Assembly (NCBI RefSeq): GCF_000526415.1
Contig: NZ_JAGA01000002.1
Span: 1,108,001-1,172,000, forward strand
Reading direction: 5' to 3'
Length of the DNA stretch: 64,000 nucleotides
DNA from: Kallotenue papyrolyticum
Lineage (GTDB): Bacteria > Chloroflexota > Chloroflexia > Chloroflexales > Kallotenuaceae
In this document: positions 10,166-20,789 of the stretch, in pieces
Numbering within the stretch: the stretch's first letter is position 1
Layout: each line of letters begins with the position of its first letter
Notes under the pieces: generated by a model
Told to the model about the DNA's origin: nothing
Seen by the model: only the letters and a program-made list of their open reading frames with translations
Databases searched by the model: none
Position numbers and translations under genes: made by a program

Positions 10166-10948
10166 ATGCAACTCGAGGGCAAGGTGGCGCTGATCACCGG
10201 CGCGGGATCGGGCATCGGCAAGGCTGCGGCGCTGCTGTTCGCGCGCGAGGGCGCGCGCGTCGCGGCGCTGAGCCATACCGAGGATGAGGTACAACAGACG
10301 GCGCGCGAGATCGAAGCGCAGGGCGGCGCGGCGCTGGCCGTGGTGGCCGATGTGGCCGATGCCGAACAGATGCAGCGCGCCGTCGCACACGTCGTCAGCC
10401 GCTGGCAGACGATCGACATCGTCTTCGCCAACGCCGGCATCAACGGCGTGTGGGCGCCGCTGGAAGAGCTGCAGCCGGAGGAGTGGGACCGCACGATCAA
10501 CACCAACCTGCGCGGCACGTTTCTGACGGTCAAGTACGCGGTGCCCTACCTCAAGCGTCAGGGTGGCGCGGTGATCATTACCTCATCGATCAACGGCACG
10601 CGCGTCTTCAGCAACACCGGCGCGACGGCCTACTCCTGTACCAAGGCGGCGCAGGTGGCCTTTGCCAAGATGGTGGCCGTGGAGCTGGCCGAGCATGGCG
10701 TGCGCGTCAACGTGATCTGTCCCGGCGCGATCGAGACCAGCATCAGCGAGAACACCGAACAGCGCAACCTGGAGCAGGTGCGGCCGCGCGTCGAGATCGA
10801 GCACGACGGCCTGCTCTTGACGCACGGCAAGCCCGGCGCGGCCGAGGATGTCGCCCGGCTGGCGCTGTTTCTGGCCTCGGACGCCGCGCGGCACATCACC
10901 GGTACCGAGATCTGGATCGACGGTGTGCAGTCGCTGGTGCGCGGCTAG
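10166..10948 (+). CDS. SDR-family NAD(P)-dependent oxidoreductase
   Basis: 260 residues of the classical short-chain dehydrogenase fold. The cofactor motif TGAGSGIGK is near residue 13, followed by NAGI, the catalytic Ser in IITSSING, YSCTK (Tyr and Lys of the YxxxK pair) and a C-terminal TGTEIWIDGV. The substrate is not predictable. ATG 10166 follows CAGGAGGAG. It is 57 bases after the ATPase gene, so it may be co-transcribed. Its stop codon overlaps the stop of the convergent gene through a shared palindromic CTAG. Confidence 0.9.
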   Translation: MQLEGKVALITGAGSGIGKAAALLFAREGARVAALSHTEDEVQQTAREIEAQGGAALAVVADVADAEQMQRAVAHVVSRWQTIDIVFANAGINGVWAPLEELQPEEWDRTINTNLRGTFLTVKYAVPYLKRQGGAVIITSSINGTRVFSNTGATAYSCTKAAQVAFAKMVAVELAEHGVRVNVICPGAIETSISENTEQRNLEQVRPRVEIEHDGLLLTHGKPGAAEDVARLALFLASDAARHITGTEIWIDGVQSLVRG

Positions 10949-11346
10949 AACTCGTCGCCCAGGAACAGGGCGCGCTCCAGGCGATCGGCGAAGACGGCCA
11001 CTTCGCGCAGGATCAGCAGCACCTCTTCGGGTTGGGCGGTGTGCAGCAATTGGCAGGCGATCACCGCCAGCATGTTGCCTAGCAGCGCGATGCGGCTGTA
11101 GATCGGCTCGCCGTTGACCTGCAGCAGGCGCCAGGCGTCGATGCTGCCGGAGGCCGCGCCGATGGTCGAGACAAAGGCGATGATCGGGCGGCCTTCGTCG
11201 TCGGCGCGCACTGCGGCGCTGACCTCCTGCTGGCGTCCGCCGGCCAGCGGCACGATCAGGCGGTAGATGCTGCCCTCATAGCGCAGGGGCGTGCCCAGGT
11301 AGGCCGCCAGCTCGCGCATGAGACGATCGAGGGGCAGGATGCTCAT
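10945..11346 (-). CDS. Small hypothetical protein, YbjN/CesT-like
   Basis: 133 residues from ATG 11346 (MSILPLDRLMRELAAYLG). An in-frame ATG at 11376 would add 10 residues. The pattern of helix, antiparallel strands with a Y-x-G-x-IYRL stretch and a long C-terminal helix (ILREVAVFADRLERALF) resembles the YbjN or type III chaperone-like fold. That is a fold impression only. It ends convergently with the SDR gene, overlapping 4 bases, and sits 57 bases downstream of metK on the same strand. Confidence 0.6.
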   Translation of the reverse strand: MSILPLDRLMRELAAYLGTPLRYEGSIYRLIVPLAGGRQQEVSAAVRADDEGRPIIAFVSTIGAASGSIDAWRLLQVNGEPIYSRIALLGNMLAVIACQLLHTAQPEEVLLILREVAVFADRLERALFLGDEF

Positions 11347-11402
11347 AGGTAGGTGCGCGCCGCCGGCGGTCGGCATGGCCACATCCCCGGCGGCGCGGTG
11401 TG

Positions 11403-12614
<1,212 letters not shown>

Positions 12615-12628
12615 AACAACGGTCCTCG

Positions 12629-13000
12629 CTAGCGAAATTCGCGTTGTGCATCGCTGATCGCAGCAGCGATGATGGCGCCATACAACACAACGATGGCCAG
12701 CAGCAGCAGCGTGAGCAGGCCGCCGATGACGATGCCGATCCAGGCATAAGTGCGCGTGCGGGCGGGATTGATGGCGCGATTGGCGCCGCGCAGCCCTAGG
12801 ATGCCGGCTACCAGCGCGAAGATCGGCAGCAGACAGCCGCCGATGCCGAAGGTACACATGTTGAGCGCCATAATCGTGCCGACGAGCATCGCCAGCGTCG
12901 CGGTGTTGTCCTGGCGGTTGCCGGTGTAGCTCGGCGGATCGGTAGCGACATCCGAGGTGGACGAGACGGTGTACGGCTGTGGCTGGTTGAAGGATTCCAC
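12629..13000 (-). CDS. Small membrane protein, DUF4190-like
   Basis: 123 residues. A polar Ser/Thr/Pro/Gln-rich N-terminus of about 33 residues is followed by two hydrophobic helices (about 35-66 and 85-112) with the [12 protein letters not shown] linker typical of DUF4190 proteins. No catalytic residues. It lies between ahcY (78 bases upstream) and metK (14 bases downstream), so it is co-transcribed with SAM-cycle genes. A functional link to SAM metabolism is not evident from sequence. Confidence 0.7.
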   Translation of the reverse strand: MESFNQPQPYTVSSTSDVATDPPSYTGNRQDNTATLAMLVGTIMALNMCTFGIGGCLLPIFALVAGILGLRGANRAINPARTRTYAWIGIVIGGLLTLLLLAIVVLYGAIIAAAISDAQREFR

Positions 13001-13078
13001 GGTCTGCCTCCCATCACCTAGCTGCTGGCCTGCGATTGCGCGGGAGGGACGTGCCGGCCCGCTCCCGCGCTTGATGGA

Positions 13079-15344
<2,266 letters not shown>

Positions 15345-15377
15345 GGTTGTCGTCCTTTACCTCGAACTGCGCGACGG

Positions 15378-16409
15378 CTATTCGACGCCGTAGGAATGAC
15401 GAATGATCGCTGCCAGCTCGGCGGTCAGCGCCAGGGCGCGCTCGGCCGCATCCGGCGGCAGATGGTCCAGTGTATCCTCAGGCATGATCAACGAGGCGCC
15501 CAACAGCGCATGCGCGGCGATGCCGGCCTCGTCCAGGGCGCGCACCCAGGCGTCGAAGCGCGCCGCCAGCCGTCCGGCGCTGGTTTGGCGCAAGCCCTCC
15601 AGCGACGCCGGCACGATGCCCCAGCCGATCGCCACCTGGCGCTCCAGGAGCTGACGCACCAGCGGCGCCAACGCGGGGGCCTGCGCGGGCGCGGGCAGGG
15701 GTGCGCCGATCAGATCGAGCGGCGGCAGCAGCAGCAGCGCCTCCGGAGTGGCCAGATCGGCGATCCACAACGCGCGCGGGCCGGCATCCTGGAGCGTCTG
15801 GCTCGCGGCATCGAGCCAGACCTCCGCCGGCTGCGGATTGAAGGGCGAGCCCAGCAGCGCCCAGTGCGGCTCATAGACCCAGATCGCCGTCGGGCGGCCC
15901 AGACGTCCCAGGGCGCGTTGCAACCAGGCGCGCCGCAGAAACAGATGCTTGGCCAGCGCATCGATCAGCTCGACGCTGTCGCCGAGCGGCTCGTCCTGGG
16001 TATCGACCAGCGTCAGCGCCAGGCTCAGCGGGCCGGGCACCAGGCCGAAGAGCATGCGCGCGCGGCGGTAGGGCGTCTGATCGGGCGCCTGCGCGCGCGG
16101 CAGCGCCTGCAAGGTCAGCGCCTGGCCTGTGCCGCTGCCGCGCAGATAGGCGGCATACAACTGATCCAACGCGCCGAGCGCCGTGGCGCGATCGACTTCG
16201 ACCTGCGTCGCGCGCTGCTGCACGCCGGGAAAGGCCTCGTAGCCCAGTGCCATCGGCGACTCGGCGGCGCCGGCCAGCAGCGGCAGCGCCGGCAGCGCCG
16301 GCGTATGGCGCAGCACCGTGTTCCAGGCCGCTTCGGCACTGGTGTGCGGCAAGGGGCCCAGGCTGGTGGGCTGGCAATTTGGCCGGAAGGGTAGCGGCAT
16401 GGCAGGCAT
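15378..16409 (-). CDS. MetE/UROD-superfamily methyltransferase-like protein
   Basis: 343 residues, about half the length of full MetE. The N-terminal CQPTSLGPLPHTSAEAAW is the pattern seen in cobalamin-independent methionine synthase C-terminal-domain proteins (T-S-x-GS-x-PH/R). The Cys and His expected for zinc and thiol binding are not obvious in the middle of the protein, and I could not trace a full H-C-C zinc set. It lies between mtnA (9 bases upstream) and the PfkB gene, in an operon controlled by SAM. Homocysteine methylation is a plausible role but not shown. Confidence 0.6.
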   Translation of the reverse strand: MPAMPLPFRPNCQPTSLGPLPHTSAEAAWNTVLRHTPALPALPLLAGAAESPMALGYEAFPGVQQRATQVEVDRATALGALDQLYAAYLRGSGTGQALTLQALPRAQAPDQTPYRRARMLFGLVPGPLSLALTLVDTQDEPLGDSVELIDALAKHLFLRRAWLQRALGRLGRPTAIWVYEPHWALLGSPFNPQPAEVWLDAASQTLQDAGPRALWIADLATPEALLLLPPLDLIGAPLPAPAQAPALAPLVRQLLERQVAIGWGIVPASLEGLRQTSAGRLAARFDAWVRALDEAGIAAHALLGASLIMPEDTLDHLPPDAAERALALTAELAAIIRHSYGVE

Positions 16410-16418
16410 CGCGCTGAC

Positions 16419-17510
16419 TCACGCGCCGCGTGGCGCGGGCTCCCCGGGCGCGTCGGCCAGCAGACGCGCCAGATGCTCCTGGAACGGCGGATAGATCACG
16501 CCGCGTTCGGTGATGATCGCCGTGATCAGCTCGTGGGGCGTGACATCGAAGGCGGGATGCGCGGCGGGCACACCCGCGGGCGCGATCGGCTGGCCGGCCA
16601 CGTGCGTCACTTCGGCAGCGTCGCGCTCTTCGATCGGGATCGCATCGCCGTTGGGCAGGCTGAGATCGATCGTGGATGAGGGCGCCGCGACATAGAACGG
16701 AATGCCGTGCGCTCTGGCCAGTACCGCCAGGCTGTAGGTGCCGATCTTGTTGGCGACATCTCCGTTGGCGACGATGCGGTCGGCGCCGACGATCACGCAA
16801 TCGATCATGCCGCGGCGCATGAAGTAGCCGGCCATGTTGTCAGTGATCAGCGTCTGGGGAATGCCGGCTTCCTGCAATTCCCAGGCGGTGAGACGCGCCC
16901 CCTGGAGGAAGGGCCGCGTTTCATCAACAAACACATGCACGCGCCGCCCCTGTGCGTGGGCTTTGCGGATCGGCGCCAGCGCCGTGCCGTAGCCAGCGGT
17001 CGCCAGCCCGCCGGCGTTGCAGTGAGTCAGCACGCGCGCGCCGTCGGGCAGCAGCGCCGCGCCATGCTCGCCGATGGCGTGGCACATCGCCAGGTCTTCG
17101 GCTTTGATGGCATGCGCTTCCTCCAGCAGCCGCGCTGCTAGGTCGGGCGCGGCTCCCTGCTGGAGCAGCCACTGCGCCGCGCGCAGCATGCGCGTGGTGG
17201 CCCAGCCCAGGTTGACCGCGGTCGGGCGGGCGCGGTCGAGCGTGGCTTTGGCCTGCTGCAGGCGCTCCAGCACGGCCTCGGCACCGGCAGCACCGCCGTC
17301 GGGCACGGCCAGGAGCATGCCGTAGGCCGCGGCGATGCCGATCGCCGGCGCGCCGCGCACCACCATGCGCCGGATGGCCTCGGCCACCTCCTCCACACTG
17401 CGACAGCGGACGATGGCCTGTGTGTGCGGCAATTTGGTTTGGTCGATCAGGCAGACCGCGCCGGGCTCCCACCAGACGGTTTCCACATCGGCACCCACAA
17501 AAAAGGCCAC
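16419..17510 (-). CDS. mtnA: S-methyl-5-thioribose-1-phosphate isomerase
   Basis: Up to 363 residues. Methionine salvage enzyme converting MTR-1-P to MTRu-1-P. Family motifs seen are [28 protein letters not shown] (Cys in THCNAGG), [10 protein letters not shown], and [21 protein letters not shown] with the catalytic Asp. The start is uncertain. GTG 17510 lies inside the 3' arm of the riboswitch terminator and has no ribosome site. GTG 17498 or GTG 17486, after the T-run, fit the family N-terminus (ETVWWEP) better. First gene of the SAM-cycle operon. Confidence 0.93.
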   Translation of the reverse strand: MAFFVGADVETVWWEPGAVCLIDQTKLPHTQAIVRCRSVEEVAEAIRRMVVRGAPAIGIAAAYGMLLAVPDGGAAGAEAVLERLQQAKATLDRARPTAVNLGWATTRMLRAAQWLLQQGAAPDLAARLLEEAHAIKAEDLAMCHAIGEHGAALLPDGARVLTHCNAGGLATAGYGTALAPIRKAHAQGRRVHVFVDETRPFLQGARLTAWELQEAGIPQTLITDNMAGYFMRRGMIDCVIVGADRIVANGDVANKIGTYSLAVLARAHGIPFYVAAPSSTIDLSLPNGDAIPIEERDAAEVTHVAGQPIAPAGVPAAHPAFDVTPHELITAIITERGVIYPPFQEHLARLLADAPGEPAPRGA

Positions 17511-17525
17511 TCACAGCGAGAGGCC
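17499..17525 (-). terminator. Riboswitch-controlled intrinsic terminator
   Basis: On the minus strand GGCC-T-CTC, loop GCTGT, GAG-T-GGCC is followed by six T (17504-17499). The 5' arm CCTCTC (17523-17518) can instead pair with GAGAGG (17547-17542), which overlaps the 3' strand of aptamer stem P1. This gives the antiterminator/terminator switch expected for an S-box: SAM bound, P1 formed, terminator on. Confidence 0.85.
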
Positions 17526-17542
17526 AGGGCAACGCGCACGTC

Positions 17543-17697
17543 CTCTCATCTCTCGGCGCGGCTGACGCGCCGCAGGATTTGGCACCTTCCTGGCGCATGC
17601 ACGAACGTCGCGGCACGCTGCCGAACGTCTCGCGGCTGCTGCCGGAGGTTGCCGGGGCTTCATCGGGCCAGTCCCTCCACCCCTCGCGATGAGTCGC
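17543..17697 (-). promoter_or_regulatory. SAM-I (S-box) riboswitch aptamer
   Basis: Minus strand shows the S-box core: P1 CTCATC (17694-17689) with GATGAG (17550-17545), then GAGGGGTGGAGGGACTGGCC, the kink-turn/pseudoknot segment CCGATGAAGCCCCGGCAACC, and the 3' core GGTGCCAAATCCTGC before the P1 return. These are the invariant S-box elements. It precedes mtnA and the downstream PfkB, ahcY and metK genes, all SAM-cycle functions. Confidence 0.96.
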
Positions 17698-17715
17698 GGA
17701 TCAGGTTTGCCGCCG

Positions 17716-17744
17716 ATTATAGCATACGCCGGCAGCGCTCGCAA
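17716..17744 (-). promoter_or_regulatory. Sigma70-type promoter for the SAM-cycle operon
   Basis: Minus strand TTGCGA (17744-17739), 17-base spacer ending TGC (extended -10), then TATAAT (17721-17716). Transcription would start about 10 bases before the riboswitch P1 stem. Confidence 0.7.
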
Positions 17745-17755
17745 ACCGGCCGCGG

Positions 17756-17784
17756 TTGACGAACATCGGTGTCTGAGCTACCCT
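17756..17784 (+). promoter_or_regulatory. Possible promoter for the aminotransferase gene
   Basis: TTGACG, 17-base spacer, TACCCT. The -35 is good and the -10 keeps only TA...T. It is divergent from the SAM-operon promoter and 83 bases upstream of ATG 17867. Confidence 0.45.
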
Positions 17785-17866
17785 TAAACGCGGCGCTGTC
17801 GCTGCGGATGGCGCCCATGCGCACCGTCGCCAGGCTCACCGGGTTTGCCACGCAAAGGATATTGCC

Positions 17867-19186
17867 ATGGCCACACTGAGTCGTTCACTGGTGGATGTCG
17901 CGGAACAGGTATCGGCGGGACGGCCAGCGCCCGATCTGTCGGCGCTGGCCGACCGATTGTCCGGTTCGGCGATCCTCAAGATCGCCGCCGAGGTGCGCGC
18001 CCTGCAGGCCGCCGGTCAGCCGGTGCTCAACCTGACCGTGGGTGACTTCAGCCCCAAGGAGTTTCCGATCCCTGCGGCGCTGGCGCAGGCCTGTGTGCGC
18101 GCCTTCGAGACCGGCCAGACCAACTATCCACCCTCGGACGGCGTGCCGGAGCTGCGCGCGGCGATCGCGCGCCTTTACGAGCGCGAGCTGGGGCTGCGCT
18201 ATCCGTTGGAGTCGATCATCGTCCAGAGCGGCGGGCGGCCCGGCATCTACGCCGCCTATCTGACGCTGGTCGATCCCGGCGAGGCGGTGCTCTACCCATT
18301 GCCCTCCTGGAACAACAACTACTATTGCCAGTTGGTCGGCGCGCGGGCGATCGAGGTGCCGACCGACGCTGCCAACGGCTTTATGCCCACCGCCGAGGCG
18401 CTGGCGCCGCACATCGGCGCGGCGCGGCTGGTGGTGATCAACACGCCGGTCAATCCTACCGGTACGGTGATGCCCGCCGAGCAGTTGCGCGCGATCTGCG
18501 ACCTGATCCTGGAGGAAAACCACCGGCGCGCGCGGCGTGGCGCGCGTGGTCTCTACCTGCTCTTTGATCAGATCTACTGGATGCTGACCTTCGGCGCAGC
18601 GCGGCATGTGACGCCGGTCGAGGTGGCGCCGGAGATGGCCGCCTGGACGATCATGGTCGATGGCATCTCCAAAAGCTTTGCAGCGACCGGCCTGCGCGTA
18701 GGCTGGACGATCGCCCCGCCGGATGTGGCGCAACCGATCCGCGACATTATTGCCCATGCCGGGGCCTGGGCGCCCAAGCCGGTGCAGGTAGCCACCGCCG
18801 AGCTGCTGGACGATGCCGAAGCAGTGCACGAGTATCATCAGCAGATGAAGACCGAAGCGCAACGCCGGCTGGATGCGCTGTACCAGGGCTTTCAGGCGAT
18901 GCGCGCTGCCGGGTTGCCGGTGGACTGCCTGGCGCCGCAGGGTGCGATCTACCTGTCGGCGCGGCTCGACCTGCTAGGCCGCAGCTTCGATGGTCGCTCC
19001 TTCACCTCCAACGACGATATTCGCCGCTTTGTGTTGGAACAGGCCGGCTTCGCCGTGGTGCCCTTCGATGCCTTCGGCTTCCAGGGCGAGCCCGGCTGGG
19101 TGCGCCTGTCGGTAGGTGCGGTCTCGCTCGCCGACATCGAGAGCGGTCTCCAGCGCCTGCATCGGGCGCTGGAGCGCGTGCGCTAG
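17867..19186 (+). CDS. Class I/II pyridoxal-phosphate aminotransferase
   Basis: 439 residues. Fold-type I aminotransferase. TNYPPSDGVPELRAAIA, NTPVNPTGTV, the PLP Lys in DGISKSFAATGLRVGW, and the C-terminal GWVRLSVGAV with the carboxylate-binding Arg are all in place. Aspartate- or aromatic-type specificity cannot be told from sequence. The roughly 30 extra N-terminal residues before the first helix are unusual but start at a normal ATG. It is divergent from the SAM-cycle operon, so it could supply the last step of methionine salvage (KMTB transamination), but this is only inference from position. Confidence 0.9.
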   Translation: MATLSRSLVDVAEQVSAGRPAPDLSALADRLSGSAILKIAAEVRALQAAGQPVLNLTVGDFSPKEFPIPAALAQACVRAFETGQTNYPPSDGVPELRAAIARLYERELGLRYPLESIIVQSGGRPGIYAAYLTLVDPGEAVLYPLPSWNNNYYCQLVGARAIEVPTDAANGFMPTAEALAPHIGAARLVVINTPVNPTGTVMPAEQLRAICDLILEENHRRARRGARGLYLLFDQIYWMLTFGAARHVTPVEVAPEMAAWTIMVDGISKSFAATGLRVGWTIAPPDVAQPIRDIIAHAGAWAPKPVQVATAELLDDAEAVHEYHQQMKTEAQRRLDALYQGFQAMRAAGLPVDCLAPQGAIYLSARLDLLGRSFDGRSFTSNDDIRRFVLEQAGFAVVPFDAFGFQGEPGWVRLSVGAVSLADIESGLQRLHRALERVR

Positions 19187-19201
19187 CCGTCACGCCAGCA
19201 A

Positions 19202-19256
19202 GCCACACCGCTGTGCGCCGGGGACGTTCCCGTTCAGGGGATGTCCCCGGTGTGGC
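19202..19256. terminator. Large intergenic hairpin, probable transcription end
   Basis: GCCACACC (19202-19209) pairs with GGTGTGGC (19249-19256), and an inner stem CCGGGGAC pairs with GTCCCCGG. No T-run follows on either strand, so intrinsic termination is only possible. It begins 15 bases after the aminotransferase stop. Confidence 0.45.
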
Positions 19257-19347
19257 GACGGCATGCGCTCTGCTGCAACGGGTTACGTATTCCCGACGAT
19301 GATTGTGTGCTCCATCATCGCCGGTTGCTGATCAAGGAGGCAACGCT

Positions 19348-20703
19348 ATGGCTCAGCAACAGGTTGTGGGATGGGAGCCGCCCCGCATCGCGTCGGAGCG
19401 CTCCGCACTGGGCGTGGCCCGCAGCATCCTCGAAGAGCTGTTCGGGCCACCTGGGCAGCGCGGCTTTGCCGTACGCTACTGGGACGGCAGCGAGGAACGG
19501 CCGGCACAGCCGGCAGCCTGGACGTTGGTGTTGCGCCGGCCGGGCGCGTTGCGCCGCATGCTCTGGCCACCAACCGATCTGACCTTGGGTGAGGCCTACC
19601 TGCGCGATGATTTCGACATCGAGGGCGATATCGTCGCCGCGGCGGGGCTAGCCGACCACCTGCTGACACGGCTGCGCTCGCCGCGCCTGGCGACGCGGCT
19701 GCTGGTGGAACTGCGCCATCTGCCGCAGGATGATGCGCCGCCGCCCGCGCCGACGCGTCGTTTCGAGCAGCCGTGGTGGTTGCCGCGCCACGCGCGCCGC
19801 CGCGATGCCCAGGCTGTGCGCCACCACTACGACGTGGGCAACGACTTCTATGCGCTGTGGCTCGACCGCCGCATGGTCTATTCCTGCGCCTACTTCCCGA
19901 CCGGCGCCGAAGACATCGACGCGGCACAAGAAGCCAAGCTGGAGCTGATCTGCCGCAAGCTGCGCCTCCAGCCGGGCGAGCGCCTGCTGGACATCGGCTG
20001 TGGCTGGGGCGGGCTGATCATCTACGCCGCCGAGCGCTATGGCGTCGAAGCGCTGGGCATCACCCTCAGTCACCAGCAGGCCGCGCTGGCGCGTGAGCGC
20101 ATTGCCCAGGCCGGCCTCGAGGGACGCTGTCGCGTCGAGGTCTGCGACTACCGCGAGCTGCGCGGTCTGCGCTTCGATAAGGTGGTCAGCGTGGGCATGT
20201 TCGAGCACGTCGGCGCCGCCAAGCAGCCGATCTATTTTGCCAAGGCTTATGAGCTGACGCGCCCCGGCGGGCTGTTTCTGAACCACGGCATCGTGACCCG
20301 CCGCTGGTGGCGCTCCGAGGCGGAGCGCGTCGGCTGGCGCGTGCTGGGGCCGCACACCTCCTTTGTCCAGCGCTATGTCTTTCCCGACGGCGAGCTGGTG
20401 CCGATCGGCGAGGCGGTGCAGGTGGCCGAGGCTGCCGGCTTTGAAGCGCGCGATCTGGAGAACCTGCGCGAACACTACGTGCTGACGCTGCGCCACTGGG
20501 TACGCCGCCTGGAGCAGCATCACGACACGGCGGCGCGGCTGGTGGGCGAGACGACCTATCGCATCTGGCGGTTGTACATGGCCGGCAGCGCGCACGCCTT
20601 CCAGAGCGGGCGCATCGCGGTGACCCAGCTGCTGCTCAGCCGGCCCGATGCGACCGGCCGCACGCACCTGCCACTGACGCGCGCTGACATCTACGCCGCC
20701 TGA
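19348..20703 (+). CDS. cfa: Cyclopropane-fatty-acyl-phospholipid synthase
   Basis: 451 residues. SAM-dependent methylenation of unsaturated acyl chains in membrane phospholipids. N-terminal lipid-binding region with LTLGEAYLRDDFDIEGD, then the methyltransferase: RHHYDVGNDFYALWL, CAYFP, LDIGCGWGG (SAM loop), GITLSHQQ and FEHVG. ATG 19348 follows AAGGAGG at good spacing. An upstream in-frame ATG at 19303 lacks one. It consumes SAM, but no shared regulation with the SAM operon is visible. Confidence 0.94.
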   Translation: MAQQQVVGWEPPRIASERSALGVARSILEELFGPPGQRGFAVRYWDGSEERPAQPAAWTLVLRRPGALRRMLWPPTDLTLGEAYLRDDFDIEGDIVAAAGLADHLLTRLRSPRLATRLLVELRHLPQDDAPPPAPTRRFEQPWWLPRHARRRDAQAVRHHYDVGNDFYALWLDRRMVYSCAYFPTGAEDIDAAQEAKLELICRKLRLQPGERLLDIGCGWGGLIIYAAERYGVEALGITLSHQQAALARERIAQAGLEGRCRVEVCDYRELRGLRFDKVVSVGMFEHVGAAKQPIYFAKAYELTRPGGLFLNHGIVTRRWWRSEAERVGWRVLGPHTSFVQRYVFPDGELVPIGEAVQVAEAAGFEARDLENLREHYVLTLRHWVRRLEQHHDTAARLVGETTYRIWRLYMAGSAHAFQSGRIAVTQLLLSRPDATGRTHLPLTRADIYAA

Positions 20704-20789
20704 ACGGCGACGGCGCCCCGCGCCCAGGACGCCGTCGTACGCATGCGTACCGGCCGGCGTGGCTCCCAACCGCGCCGGCTGAGTCGCGT

